Shown: piece after piece, positions 13,044 to 25,240 of the stretch
Numbering within the stretch: position 1 is the stretch's first letter
Layout: each line of letters opens with the position of its first letter
Source: Agelas oroides
Lineage: Eukaryota; Porifera; Demospongiae; Agelasida; Agelasidae
Reading direction: 5' to 3'
Assembly (NCBI GenBank): GCA_949130485.1
Contig: OX422185.1
Coordinates: 5,474,928 to 5,538,927 of the forward strand
Length of the DNA stretch: 64,000 nt
Program-made: the position numbers and the translations under genes
Notes under the pieces: model-generated
The model's input: the letters and a program-made list of their open reading frames with translations, nothing else
Told to the model about the DNA's origin: nothing
The model's database searches: none

Positions 13044-13239
13044 ATAATGATAATAATAATACATATATGAAATCTCCCAGCTGTACCGTCTATGTGGGGC
13101 TCGCTCAGGCTCGCCCCAATTATTGCTGTGACGTTCACGTGCCGCGACATCACGTGCGAATCGGTCCCAGGCTTTCCCCCTCGTTTTTATTTTTCGTCGG
13201 GGCGAGGGGAGAGCCTGGGAACGAGGCTATATCAGGGTG

Positions 13240-14394
13240 CCTGTCACTTTAATTTAGACCCCTGCAAAATATGTTCCCCCCGGAATGAATATTTCAGGAT
13301 AACCGCAAAATATTTGGATCTACCCTGAAAAAATTGTTCGATCCATGCGTGCAAGTGTACCAAGCTGGGAAGCCACTTGTTTAACTTGTGCCGATTGTGA
13401 GTAGATGTCCTATATGTCTATTTCAAGAGTTGATGTGGTATCTATAGCTGTGCAACAATGCCAGACACTACAACAGTGCCATCGGCATCTGATTCGGTAG
13501 CCTGGAGATGTTCAAGAAGATGACATTATTGAACTAGCGATTCTCCACATTCAGAATGGAATACCTTCCTGGATTTAGTTAGACAGGCGTTTCAGCCTTC
13601 ATGATTGTATGGTGAGCACCACCTTGTATCAGTCTTCATCGGACGTGGACACTCCACAGCAATTTGTCCCAGGGAATTTGGCTAGATACGCAACGACTGA
13701 AACACAGGCTTTACACTCAAACCAATTATGAAGCTAGTCAGAGAGGAATTTCTACTACTACAGCCTGTTCCTTGAGTCAGCAGTCTCTTGAGCAGCCTGG
13801 CTTGACAGTCTTGCACGTATGTGGTTCAAACAAATTCTTCCCAGCCCACCGAGAAAATGAGGCTAGCATAGTATGCAGTATGTTTATTCTTTTATGATTT
13901 ATAAACAGGTTGAGATAATATTGAGTTCTTCTTCAATGTTCCAGGGTTCCATACTTTCAACTGTGATTCAGGAACTATGGGTTCCGAATATTCATAGGGG
14001 GTCCTTATATTTCTGAAAAATCAGTTCCAGGGGGTCCATTTTAGGGTGGGTCTGTTTTTATCTTGACATGGCATTTCATGAATCCGTGCAAATCTAGCGT
14101 CAGCAGATTTTATCACGATGATGTGATCTGTTGCAATGCGCTTTTAAAAGAACCAGCAGAGGATAGAGGGAAGGGGGATCAAATACCAAGCACGACCAAG
14201 CTCAATATTATTTTACTAAACCATTTGTGGAGGTGCCGGTGGGTGCTCTCAGCACAAGACTAGGGAAGCAAATCATCAAACCCGTTCATTTTAGTAGTGA
14301 CCTATCTGATTGAGGTGTTAGGCAGTGTTACACACTCACTCTCTCTCCCCTCTTTTTGACATTCTTTTAAAGACCAGTGGTAAATACATATACC
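13240..14394. other. Stretch without recognisable features
   Basis: I see no supported gene, RNA or repeat. The open frames are short and without family resemblance. Confidence 0.4.
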
Positions 14395-14395
14395 A

Positions 14396-14750
14396 TATTT
14401 ATTCAAATAAAACGGATGATCCAATCTAGCGCAAGAAATTCAATTCTGGGAAATTTTTTTAGCGGTTGAGCGCAATACCAGGAATGAAGCCTCTCAGTTG
14501 TCCCAGTCAGTTTATTTTGTGTTTTGTAATATATTTTGTTGATGCAGCTGCTACTGTCTATCAAGAACCTCACTTCTGGAGAGCTGAAGGCCAGGAACTC
14601 TGTGCATTTCTGTTTGACCAAAAAATTTTCGCGTTTGAATCCATTGCAATGCATCTAATCTAATGCAAGAAATTCAATTCCTAGAATTTATGGGTGGATC
14701 TAACCAATCCCCACTCAAATTATTTACATGCGTTTTATATAAATACGGTG
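14396..14750. repeat. Inverted-repeat element with decayed ends
   Basis: The left end, ACCATATTTATTCAAATAAA, is roughly mirrored by the right end around ATATAAATACGGT. The motif GCAAGAAATTCAATTC occurs twice, at about 14431 and 14664. It is probably a degraded MITE. A separate fragment of a TAGTCTCG-type terminus lies at about 14831-14880. Confidence 0.45.
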
Positions 14751-15440
14751 CATGGCTCTCATCGCTGAACAGATGTTTGGCTGCCACACTGTTGCAAGAG
14801 TGTGCGATAGCCCCCAAAATTCAACTTGTTTCACCAGACCTTTTTTCCATGTGAGAGGGTTGGGTCTGGGGACGAGACTAAGTACTGCCTAGGGACACCC
14901 CTAACTCCAACTTAGTTATTAAAATGAAGAATGGGTGTGACTAACTTCTAGGCAGAGATTTTGCTACTGTCTTTCAGGTCAGTCTGCATTATGTGTGTAA
15001 TATTTGTTTGTCACAAAATAGCAGGGCAGTGATGGTATTCATATGATTATGCTTGCCATCAAAAGCAGTGACTACACAATTGACACTGAAGACTTGAACT
15101 TCTTATAGAAGTTGTTGTACATTTGTTTAGTGGCTGTTTACTTTTCAGTGAACATGAACACATCCATCTCATTGTGATACTCATGTACAAGCCCCCAAGC
15201 TTTTCGTCACTAGCAGTACAGTATTGCAAGTGATGGAAAGCTTGGCAGTGTCCTGGAATAATCGAGGCTGTGTATAAGTAACACACACATATATATATGT
15301 ACGTACTTGTATACAACCTTATATACATAGCTAACACACAGTCATACAGTCCATTATTCTGTTGCGTATTTTGATTATGTTACTATGTTTGAAGCACTGT
15401 TGAAAGTTGCATTATATGTGCTTCTTCTCATCTCCAATTA

Positions 15441-16460
15441 AAGTTTGTGACCAAGGTATGGCTCCTGAACATCGATTCAGTGATGGGAGGCATTTTCTTG
15501 GGCATTCTTAAAGACCAATGGTGAGTACACAAGGGAGTGCCTCAATTGGAAGAGAAGAGGGAGAGGGGAGGGAGTCAATAGAACTAATCATGTTCCCAGG
15601 AATCAGCTGAATGTCATCAGACCTCTCCTGTAGATGTACACGCACCACACACACATCATTGATGTACACACCACACACACATTGTAGATGTACACACACC
15701 ACATACACATATCGTAGATGTACACACACCACACACACATTGTAGATGTTAGATGTACACACCACACACACATTGTAGATGTACACACACCACATACACA
15801 TTGTAGATACACACACCACATACACATTGTACACACACCACATAAACACATTGTAGATGTACACACACCACATACACACATCGTAGATGTACACACACCA
15901 TACACACATTGTAGATGTACACACACCACACACACATTGTAGATGTTAGATGTACACACACCACACACACATTGTAGATGTTAGATGTACACACACCACA
16001 TACAGTGAGTGCGGGCCTTCGATTGTGGAGAATACTGTGTAACAAATGCAATCACATTTCAGACAATGGGCACAAGTCTACACTGGTGCTAGGTCGACTG
16101 TGTTCTGCCTCTATCACTCCTTCCATTTTCTCCATCTTCTTTGCCTTCTCCATGTCGATCTGCATAATCTATACCTTTCCCTTTTGCTCCCTGAATTACG
16201 TAACTTCTGGAACTCCAATACTGCCCTTCCCTTCTCTCCTCCCTTCGATCCACTCCCCCATACCATCCCACTTTTTCCTGCCCCTCCTCTTTTCCTTACC
16301 CTCTCCTACCTTTCCTTTCCTTTCTTTCTCTTCCTTTCTTTTCCCTCCTCTTTCTGCTTCCTAACATGATCTCGCACTACTCTCATTAAACCCACTGCAG
16401 CTCCAAAGAATTCTAAAGTTGACAATGAGTTTGAACTATACTTACTATGGGAATATCAGA
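15441..16460 (+). pseudogene. Decayed UBE2K-like E2 copy 1
   Basis: Three remnants of a UBE2K (HIP2, Ubc1-type) ubiquitin-conjugating enzyme gene lie in order. 15441-15520 matches the catalytic exon (FVTK..W...NI.SV) and ends at a GTGAGT donor. However, the HPN motif reads LLN and the catalytic cysteine region AICLDIL reads GIFLGIL, so the active-site Cys is lost. About 16065-16090 matches the WAQVYAG exon end. About 16400-16460 matches the APKNSK..NEFE exon preceding the UBA domain and breaks up after that. The pyrimidine-rich intron at 16100-16370 parallels that of copy 2 at 30200-30375. It sits immediately upstream of the 3' end of gene A. Confidence 0.75.
15640..16002. repeat. ACACACC/TTGTAGATGT minisatellite
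   Basis: About a dozen degenerate units of 24-30 bp combine TGTAGATGTACACAC and CACACACACAT-like segments. Each strand shows low-complexity open frames as a result, which I do not regard as genes. A homologous short piece (TTGTAGATGTAG) precedes copy 2 of UBE2K at about 29876. Confidence 0.85.
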
Positions 16461-16786
16461 TATGGCTAATGAGACAGCCAGGGGCCAGTTGGTAGACACA
16501 CAACATAATTAGGCACTTGTGGGCCCACACAATGTGCCAGGGACAAAACCTCAGCAAAGCTGAGGAAAAACCCCACTGATAATCTGGCTTCTACTCTACC
16601 AGGTACACAAAATAATGCATACACAACAAACCAAAACAGCATTACAACTATGTGCTAGAAATTTGAAAGGGTAACACAAATGAATGGTGTACAAATACAT
16701 ACACAAACAGCAATCAAACTAAAAATGTCTACACCACAGCAGCAAACTACAGCAGTGAAAAGTAAACAATATCAGTGTCTATGTCA

Positions 16787-17469
16787 CTAATCAAGCACCT
16801 CATCTTGTAATGTTCTGGTGTCTGCACTGCCAGTCCCATGTGGTACACTGGTCATTTGGTTCTCTTGATTTTCCTCTGAATCTTCACAGACTATAGCTAG
16901 TACTTCGGCTTCACACTTTCTGGCAAGTTGTTTCTTTTCCTTTTCCTCTGAATCTTTACTATCAGAAGGTAGAGCTGCAGCAACATTGACTCTCTGTTGT
17001 AAAGTTTCACAGTATTTATCTTCCATACCTGTAGTAGAAATGTCCCTAGTGCTTCTCTGTTCTGAGTCTTCAACAGTTGATATTGTCATTTGGTCTCTCT
17101 GAACAGGACCATCACCGCCCCCAACAGGAAAATCTCCATTAGCTTTATCTTCAAGACACTTTACAGCTTCAATCTCTCCAGCTAGTGTCCTGAGTTCAAT
17201 GTCACGTAAAACTACAGCTAAGGTCTTCCAGGTGATAGGATGCTTGCCTCTGCCAGCCAGCCATTGTTGGAGGACCTCCATATTGATTTGCTCAGCATCT
17301 TTCATATGTTTGTGAGTTAGGGCATGGATCCTTGCTCCAGTGTCATCCTCCAACAAGAGAAGACCAAACCGGTAGTAGTTGATGCCAATCCCTTGGGGAA
17401 TGTTAATCCTTCTCTCTCTTCCTCGGAATCTGATGCATTCAATCATGGTTGGTCGTTCAGCTTGGTCAT
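16787..17469 (-). CDS. Gene A last exon: C-terminal Death-like domain and tail
   Basis: The exon starts after the acceptor TTTCAATAG and continues codon phase 1 from the 55-nt exon before it. About the first 105 residues form the domain MIECIRFRG..INIPQGIG..GLLLLEDDTGARIH..EVLQQWLAGRGKHPITW..GEIEAVKC. Its second half (QQWLAGRG...TWKTLAVVLRD) has the helix pattern of a Death domain. The same domain opens the last exon of gene C but is absent from gene B. The tail of about 120 residues is acidic and holds one degenerate copy (YCETLQQRVNVAAALPS) of the repeat that is multiplied in genes B and C. The ending DEVLD is shared with gene C. Confidence 0.75.
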
Positions 17470-20400
17470 CTATTGAAACACAGAGGAGAGAATGTGTTCG
17501 TATTAAGAACATTGATCAATGAAGTGTGACTGAGTATTAGTGCACAAGCCACAAAAATCTAGCTAGTGGTGATGTCACATCATTGGAGAACTGGTATATA
17601 CCTACACAGAATGCATGTAATTGTAGCTTGGTTGCTATAAACATTGTTACACATGGCACGTCACAACAACAGCAACTACTCTACAATATGAGACAAGTAA
17701 AGTTAATCATTATCTTACCATGTGATGAAATGTCCTCTCCAGTATCTGTTCTTCTTTTGCCACTTTCATAAGACTGATGAGATTGTAGAATGTAGTAACA
17801 TGTGAATATCTTAAATTGCCTGCCTTAGTGTAATCAAGTACAACATGCACTAGCTAACTACAATCATGATGATCCTACTAGTACTACACTAACTGGGAGA
17901 GCATGGAATTATGCAACTGTACAGTCTATGCTTAGGAAGCTTTTCTCTCTCTACAAAAGCATTATTATAATTATAACATAACACCTCATCCATTTCCTAG
18001 GGATTATTACTTGATTGCTCCCTCAGACTCAGGTATCAACTTCCATGTCTACAGTCAGTACAGTATGTCTTTAGATTGCACATATACCTCCAGCTCATGA
18101 TGGCACTTGATAGCCTCAATGTCTGTAACTGGTAAGTCTCCAGCTTCTTTTTCATCAATGACAGAAAGCTGTATAGTAGCTGGACCTGGTATTATATTGT
18201 GCAGAATGGCAATACAATCTAAAGCAATTACCTACTACATAATAGATGTACATAAATACCCCGAGCAGTCCAAATTAAATGAATGTTGCATCTTTTCTGC
18301 TTAGCCAATATTAATGCTTCTGTTACCTAGACTAGCTAAATGCCTAAATTCTGCAATGCAGTCTTGAACAAAGAGGCTTTAAACTCGTACATGTACAAGA
18401 ATCTCCTCTACTGTTAGCTGGCTTAATACCTTTCTTCTGTAGAAACATTGGTCTGAGATGGACTGCAAGTCTTTCATGCCCACTTCTCTGAAGGACAAGT
18501 TCCAAAGCTTCCAGGGTTGGCCATGAATGGTTGGGAGGGGCCCATCTCAACCACTGGCTCAGCATTTCTCTAAAATAGCCAGTGAGTCCTTCTGGAATAA
18601 GCAGTGGTGTGCGCTCTATAATAGTGAGTTCATAGTCCAGGAACCCAAGAGCAAGTCCTACTGCTTTCCATTGTGGAGTGGCAGGCTTCAGCGAGTCAAG
18701 AAGTATGGCTAGATCTGCTTCTGTCAGAATGATGTCACCACCTATGATGACATACAAATTAGAATGTACAGTTTGAAAATGTAAAACAATAGTTCTCTTT
18801 ACAACTAGCTAACACAAGGTATAGCTGGACTGTAGATTTTGAAATGATTATAATCTCTCAGTAAAATTGACTGCAAACACATGCACTTAACAATTTGTAA
18901 GTACCACCATTTTTGCAAAATAAAATTTACCTTGCAGTGTAACTGGATAACTTACCCTGGGTTTGGCTGTCATTTGTATCATCTTCACCAGAACTATCTG
19001 AACTTTCATCACCACTTTCACCAGACTAATGTTAGAAATGGGGAACCACATAATTACATTTCATACTGTACATATCCATTGACTGTTCACTAAAATAATG
19101 GTTCTTACATACCAGGTTTAGTGGATTTCTTCCACAAAAGATGCTGTGTTCATTCAGTTTTTGCTGTAACATCTTGTATGTTGCAGCAGGTTGTTGCTGC
19201 TCCAACCAGGCTTCCAAAATGTACTTACATCTCAACTGTTGTTTGGATATTTCACCAAGACCGTCTGAGTGAACTTCTTTGCATTTCCCACTGAGAACAC
19301 TTGGATTTGGCCTGAGAATTTCTTCAAGTGAGTCGTTAAATGGGTACATGCGACTGGCTAACTCCATGATGAAACTGCTGGATACCAACTTCCTTGCATT
19401 CTCCTTTTCAAACAGCTTTTTTATGAGATCTGGGATGAGAACTGCATAAGGTTCAAAGTACAGAAGCTCAGAAAATCGCCTCCCAGTACTTCCATCAGAG
19501 TGTATTAGTGTTAAATCTGGATAATCATTTGAATTTCTGTCTGCAATTGTCCTACTGAGGTCTTTTATGCTGTGTGAAAATTCTGCTAGTGATTGAAGAT
19601 CACCACTATCATGGCTATTTCCTAACTCCATTACACACTCCTCAACGTGAAGACGAGGACGAAAGTCATCTCGTGCTTTTAGTATAGCTTTAATCAGCTC
19701 AGTACGAAGTCTGACACACTGAATTTCTCCTCCAGCCTTGCATGTCATGTTTAGAGTGGTTGTTTTTAAATTGTTCACCTCAAAAACAGCTTTTACACCA
19801 TTGGTATTAGACCAGCTTATTCCACTCTTCCACATATTACACCTACGACTGAGGGCTGGAGCTTTACTCTTTCTGCTACTTGGTGTGGCATCATCTTGAG
19901 ATAGAGAAAACCTGAAGGCGAGTCGAAGAAGCAGCACTTGGAGGAATCGAGCAGTAAAAAATTGATGCTCTGCTGTACAGTACATGTACCATCTGCAGAA
20001 ATAGAAACCTTTAGGGCTCTCCTGCAATACCTGGCAGGTGTTCTCTGAAGTGACTAGAGCTGGAAAGAGGTAGTACACATTTTCTGACATGAGTTGGTTT
20101 GACCGGCTGTCACTTATCCATTCTGGCTCAACTCGATGACAGAACTCAAAGTGCTCAAGAAATCCTATGACCATGTCTATGTTGAGCCAAGGAAAATTAT
20201 TAATCATTCTGGACTTTGGGACAATTCCAGTGCTGCCTGGTGCAATGTGCTGTGGAAATTCACGTGGGGCAAAAATGCTTCCAACAACTGTTTCAAATAG
20301 TGTTGAAATATTGGTAATGACCCAGCTATCCTGAATTTTTTCATCATTTTGCAGGAAAATAAGTTGACCTTTATCGTGCAGAGTTTGGAACAATGGCAGT

Positions 20401-23400
20401 AGTTCACTTGGATCTGTGGGAAGCAAATATTTGTTATTTTCAAGACCTTTTGAAATGTTTCCAAGTGTTTGTTCTTGTGTACTAGATGTTGTGTATTTTT
20501 TCCACACATATTTGTGCAGGACATAGCAACGCTGATCAATCTTTTCTGTGCTATCCCTTACAGAGTCGCAACATTGTTCTAAATAAGAACGAAGAACATC
20601 CAGGTCAGAAGAGGTAGACCTTGTGCAGTCTAAGCACACTATACCCTCAAGTTCATAGAACTGGCTAGTACTATCTGAAGATTCAAAGTAAACGGTCTGT
20701 TGAAGTAAAGTGAATGCCTGATCAACGTCACCCGTATCAAGTTGGTCAGCATGGCTTCCAACAAATATGACATGAGGTTTCATCTTATTATGAGCACAAC
20801 AGTCCTGTATGAATGAAACCCAATAATGCAGAGATTGGCAAATATCATCCTCATGGAGTGCAATGCAGATTGGCAAATATTGTCTTCGCACTGTGCAATG
20901 CTTGTCACAATTATAAAGATTCCTGCCATATGAGTGGAATAATTCTGCAAAAAGGCGGCATGACTTGAATGGAACTCCCGCTGGCCTACAAAGTGATAGA
21001 TCATGACATCTCCAAAGTCTCTGCTACTGCAACTGAACAAACTGATTCCAGCTGTTTGCTTTCTCACTCCTTGAACCTTCTGGGCAGTCAGTGAACTGAG
21101 AAATCCAGGATCATTTTGGATGGCTTGCACCAAGGAACTCTTTCCTGACATTGGGTCTCCCAGTACAAACACTTTGACAACCAACTCGAGGGGGTACTTC
21201 CCTTGGCAGAAATGATCAAGCAGTTTCCTGATTTCTGGTGATGTTGCTATCTCCACTGGAGACAGTCCATTTGTATTTTTGATCAGTGGATCACACTCAC
21301 CAGTTGAAAGCAGGAATTGTACAACTTCCACCTGGTGGGATTTGCAAGCAAAGTGCAGTGGAGTGTCACCTGAGTGTGCTGTGTGGACTAAATCACTGAG
21401 TTTTTCACTGTGGAAGTATTGCACAATTTCAAGTTGGCCACTCACACATGCATAATGGAGTGGAGTTTGTCCCTCCTTGTCCCTGCATTGTGGGTTACAC
21501 TTGTGTTCAGTAATGAGGTACTTGACAACATCAAGGTTGGGGTTTTGGGGTTGTTCACCACTTCTTTTACGATTGGCCCACATAGCATCACTCAGGATTT
21601 CATAATTGTACATTTGTTTCGCAGGATTAGGAAATCCTGGAACCAAATTTGCAAGTAATTGTGTGACCATTGTGACTGGGAAAATGGTTGCATGCCAAAT
21701 GTGCAGAAGAATGCCTTTTATATCGAAGTTAGAAGTAGTGATCTTTGCTGATGGTTGGTGTTTATTCTTGAACAAATTTTGCATGTCAATACAGGCAAAG
21801 TGTAGTGAGACAGCACCATCAGAACTTCTAAAATGTGGGTTACATCCACATTCATCAATGAGGTACTTGGCAATGTTGAGGTCTCCAAAACAACATGCAG
21901 CAAACAGGACACCAGGCAAGTCTCGGGAGCCACTTTCACGAAGCAGATACTTTAACACATCAAGCTGACCAAACATGCATGCAAGCATGTCAAGTGGGAA
22001 ACTGTTTTCATTACATTCTTGATTGCATTTTTGTTCACTGACAAGCCACCTGATAATGTTGAGTTGTCCCCAAGCAGTTGCTACAGTCAATGGAGTAATA
22101 AAAGTGTTTTGATAATATGGGGTGATGGAAATAGTTTGTGGTGTACTTCCAACCACAGTACAGTTGGGATCACATTTACACTCGGTGACCAGATATTTGG
22201 CTATTTCAAGATGACCCATCATGCATGCAGTGTGCAGTGGGGTTAGGCCTAACAAACCTGCTGAAGAAGGATTGCATCCAGATTTTGCAATACAAGACTT
22301 GGTTGTTTCAATATCTCCAATAATACAAGCCTGCTGTAGAGGAGGAATGCACAAGTCGTCATTGCAGGCTAGACAATCACTGAAGTTAAACTCCAAAGGG
22401 TTTTGCTGAGCCTGTAGCACCAAACTACTAAGCACTTGTCTCCAGCTTGAACTGCATTGGTGTTCATTTCTGAGGTAGACAACAATTTCTTTGTGCCCAC
22501 ACAGCTGTGCAAAGTCAATTGCAGTGAGGCCATTGCTGGTAGAGTGGTCTGGGTTGCATTTGCATACATCAATGAGGTATTTCACCATGCGAAGGTGTCC
22601 TTTCATGCAAGCAAAATGTAGTGGGGTGATGCCTTCAATGTATTTGTTAGTGATTTCTCTTGTTGTCCAACCATGCATATATTTAACAAACAAAAATGTT
22701 TCATATGCTTTCACCATAAGTGAATTCTGTAGTGGAAAACATTTTTTTTTCGTTACTGTTGAAAGCATTTCATCATTTATTGTAGCCTTGGGTTCATATG
22801 CACAATTTAGCTCTTGTATAAGGTATTGAGCAACATGCAAGTGTCCACTGCCACAAGCTTCATGCAGTGGAGTAAGACTATCGTTGTCAGCAAACTCTGG
22901 ATTACAGCCAAGTTCACTGATGAGATACTTCACAATAGGCAGGTGGCCATTGCTAGCAGCTAAATGTAGAGGCATATAGCCATTAACATTGCCATGTTCA
23001 TGATTACACTTGTGTTCAGTGATGAGATACTTTGCAACTTCAAGGTGACCATTCTCACAGGCACAGTGAAGAGGAGTGTTGCCATTGTTATCAGAGCATC
23101 GTGGGTTACAGTTGCAGCTTGAAATAAGATATTTTGTGACATCAAGGTGTCCATTCAGACATGCATAGTGCAGTGGAGTGCGGCCATCATTTGTAGCAAT
23201 CTGTGGATTACACCCAAGTTTACTGATGAGATACTTCACAATAGCCAGGTGGCCATTGCTAGCAGCAGAATGTAGAGGTGTAAAGCCATTAACATTGCCA
23301 TGTTCATGATTACACTTGTGTTCACTGATGAGATACTTAGCAACTTCAAGATGACCTTCCTGACAAGCACAGTGAAGTGTAGTGTTGTCATTGCTTGTAG

Positions 23401-25240
23401 AGCATTGTGGGTTACAGTTGCAGTCTGAGATGAGATATTTTGTGATATCAAGGTGCCCGTTTAGACATGCACAGTGCAGTGGAGTGAGGCCATTACTGTT
23501 GGCAATCTGTGGATTACAGCCAAGCTCAATAATGAGGTACTTCACAATAGCCAGGTGGCCATTACTAGCAGCTGAATGTAGAGGTGTATAGCCATTAACA
23601 TTGCCACGTTCTGGATTACATTTGTGTTCAGTGATGAGATACCTTGCAACTTCAAGATGACCATTCCGACAAGCCCAGTAAAGTGGAGTGTTGCCATTGT
23701 GTGTAGAGAACTGTGGGTTACAGTTGCAGTCTGAGATGAGATATTTTGTAACATCAAGGTGTCCATTTAGACATGTATAGTGCAGTGGAGTGTTGCCATT
23801 ACTGTCAGCAATCTGCGGATTACAGCCAAGTTCACTGATGAGGTACTTCACAACAGCCAGGTGGCCATTGTTAGCAGCTGAATGTAGAGGTGTACAGCCA
23901 TTAATATTGCCATCTTCTGGACTGCATTTGTGTTCAGTGATGAGATACTTTGCAACTTCAAGATGACCATTCTGGCAAGTACAGTGGAGTGGAGTGTTGC
24001 CACTGTTATCAGAGCATCGTAGGTCAGAGTTGCAGTCTGAGATGAGATATTTTGTGATATCAAGCTGTCCATTTAGACATGCACAGTGCAGTGGAGTGAG
24101 GCCATTATTGTTGGCAATTTGTGGATTAGAGCCAAGTGCAGTAATGAGATACTTCACAACAGCCAGGCGGCCATTGCTAGCAGCTGAGTGTAGAGGCGTA
24201 GAGCCATTAACATTGCCATGCTGTAGACTGCATTTGTGTTCAGTGATGAGATACTTCACAACAGCCAGGTGACCATGGAAAGCTGCTGAGTGAAGAGGTG
24301 TGTAACCAATAACATTGCCATGTTCTGGACTACATTTGTGTTCAGTGATGAGATATCTTGCAACTTCAAGATGACAATTCTCACAAGCACTGTGCAGTGG
24401 AGTGTTGCCACTATTGTCAATGCATTGTGGGTCACAGTTGCAGTTGGAGATTAGATATTTTGTGATATCAAGGTGTCCATTCAGACATACAGAGTGTAGT
24501 GGGGTGAGGCCATCGTTATTGGCAATCTGAGGATTACAACCATGCTTATCAATAAGATACTTTACCAAAGGTAGGCAGCCACTTAGGCATGCCAAATAAA
24601 CTGAAGTGTTTCCAAACATGTTAGTGCAGTTAGGACTACACTGATGTTCCTCTATTAGGTACTTGACAACAGGAATTTGTCCACCAAGGCAGGCAAAGTG
24701 CAAAGGAGTGCTTCCTTTACTGTTGGACTGTTTTGGATCACAGTTGAAGATAGTAATCAAACACTGTACTATATCCAGATGTCCACTTTCACTGGCATAA
24801 TGAAGGGGAGTATTACCAATACTGTCAACAACATTTGGATCACATCCTTGTTCAGTGATGAGGTAATTAACAGTTTCAATGTTACCACTTTCACTGGCTG
24901 CATGCAATGGAGTGTAACCATCATTGTCAGTGCAGTGTGGATTACACTTGTGATCAGTTATGAGATACTTTACAATATGCAGGTGACCACTTTTGCAAAC
25001 AATGTGGAGAGGAGTGCAGCCTTTAGTGTTGGTAGTTTCTGGTTTGCAGTTCTGATCATTGATAAGGTACTGAACAATGTCCAAATGTCCGTATTGGCAA
25101 GCAAGATGCAGGGGAGTGAGGCCTGAAGGATCCTTCACCTCATTAGGATTCAATCCTTGCTTAGTGATGAGGTCTTTCAGAGTGAGTAGGTCACCATCTG
25201 TGCACAACTGAAGTAGGTCTGATTCTGTATTTGAAGTCAT
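16787..25240 (-). CDS. Gene A: ankyrin-ROC-COR-Death protein, frameshifted
   Basis: A six-exon model with GT-AG junctions in consistent phase: 25240-19113, 19025-18956, 18741-18430, 18185-18088, 17773-17719 and 17469-16787 (TAG stop). The start MTSNTESDLLQLC aligns with gene C. Residues ~38-1330 are ankyrin repeats. A ROC P-loop GDPMSGKSS is at ~1357, followed by COR. Exon 1 ends in a helical segment (ILEAWLEQQ..). Exon 2 is an acidic Ser/Asp/Glu linker, exon 3 a Death domain, and the last exon carries the INIPQGIG..EVLQQW domain. A 35-bp tandem duplication at 20832-20880 shifts the frame in ROC; without it the model gives about 2436 aa. The G3 motif reads HFVGQ instead of DxxGQ. DAPK1 has the same ankyrin-ROC-COR-Death order after its kinase, so a signalling scaffold is likely. 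It may be a recent pseudogene, an allele or an assembly error. Confidence 0.8.
18430..18741 (-). CDS. Gene A exon 3: Death domain
   Basis: A 312-nt exon bounded by AG (ATCATAG) and GTATTAAG, phase 1 at both ends. It encodes GGDIILTEADLAILLDSLKP...WKAVGLALGF...LTGYFREMLSQWLRWAP...SWPTLEALELVLQRSGHERLAVHL. The spacing of WKAVGLALGF, the QWLRWAP helix and TLEALELVLQRSGHERLA fits a Death-domain six-helix fold. Gene B has the equivalent exon at 37007-37315 (one codon shorter), while gene C lacks it. Equal phases at both ends make it removable without a frameshift. Confidence 0.8.
20832..20880 (-). other. 35-bp tandem duplication shifting the ROC frame
   Basis: AGATTGGCAAATAT occurs at 20832-20845 and again at 20867-20880, an offset of 35 bp. 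Relative to genes B and C, coding NICQS-LHYW / SLQYW continuously, gene A has 35 extra bases here. Upstream and downstream frames match the family exactly on either side, so the insertion alone breaks the reading frame. Confidence 0.85.
22900..24560 (-). repeat. 306-bp higher-order ankyrin array in gene A
   Basis: Three successive ankyrin units (LTPLHCACLNGHLDITKYLIS, NTPLHCACENGHLEVAKYLIT and YTPLHSAASNGHLAIVKYLIS types) form a 102-residue super-unit. It recurs every ~306 bp: the plus-strand string CCATTAACATTGCCA, or a close variant, appears near 22981, 23287, 23593, 23899 and 24206. Super-units resemble each other more than the three units within one resemble one another, showing block-wise duplication inside the exon. 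Confidence 0.85.

Noticed and set aside
15508..16051. Overlapping 74-141 residue open frames on both strands
   Set aside because: They translate a CA-rich minisatellite (MCGVCTS.. and HTPHTHI.. repeats) and have no domain or splice context.
21130..21175. NACHT/NB-ARC (NLR) nucleotide-binding domain in gene A
   Set aside because: The P-loop is followed by Ras-like G3 and SHADQLD-type G4 motifs and a COR region, which is ROCO and not STAND architecture.
21410..25126. Several plus-strand frames of 60-149 residues antisense to gene A (and likewise 49426-50150 antisense to gene C)
   Set aside because: They are shadows of the repetitive ankyrin coding strand; the same pattern recurs with each repeat.
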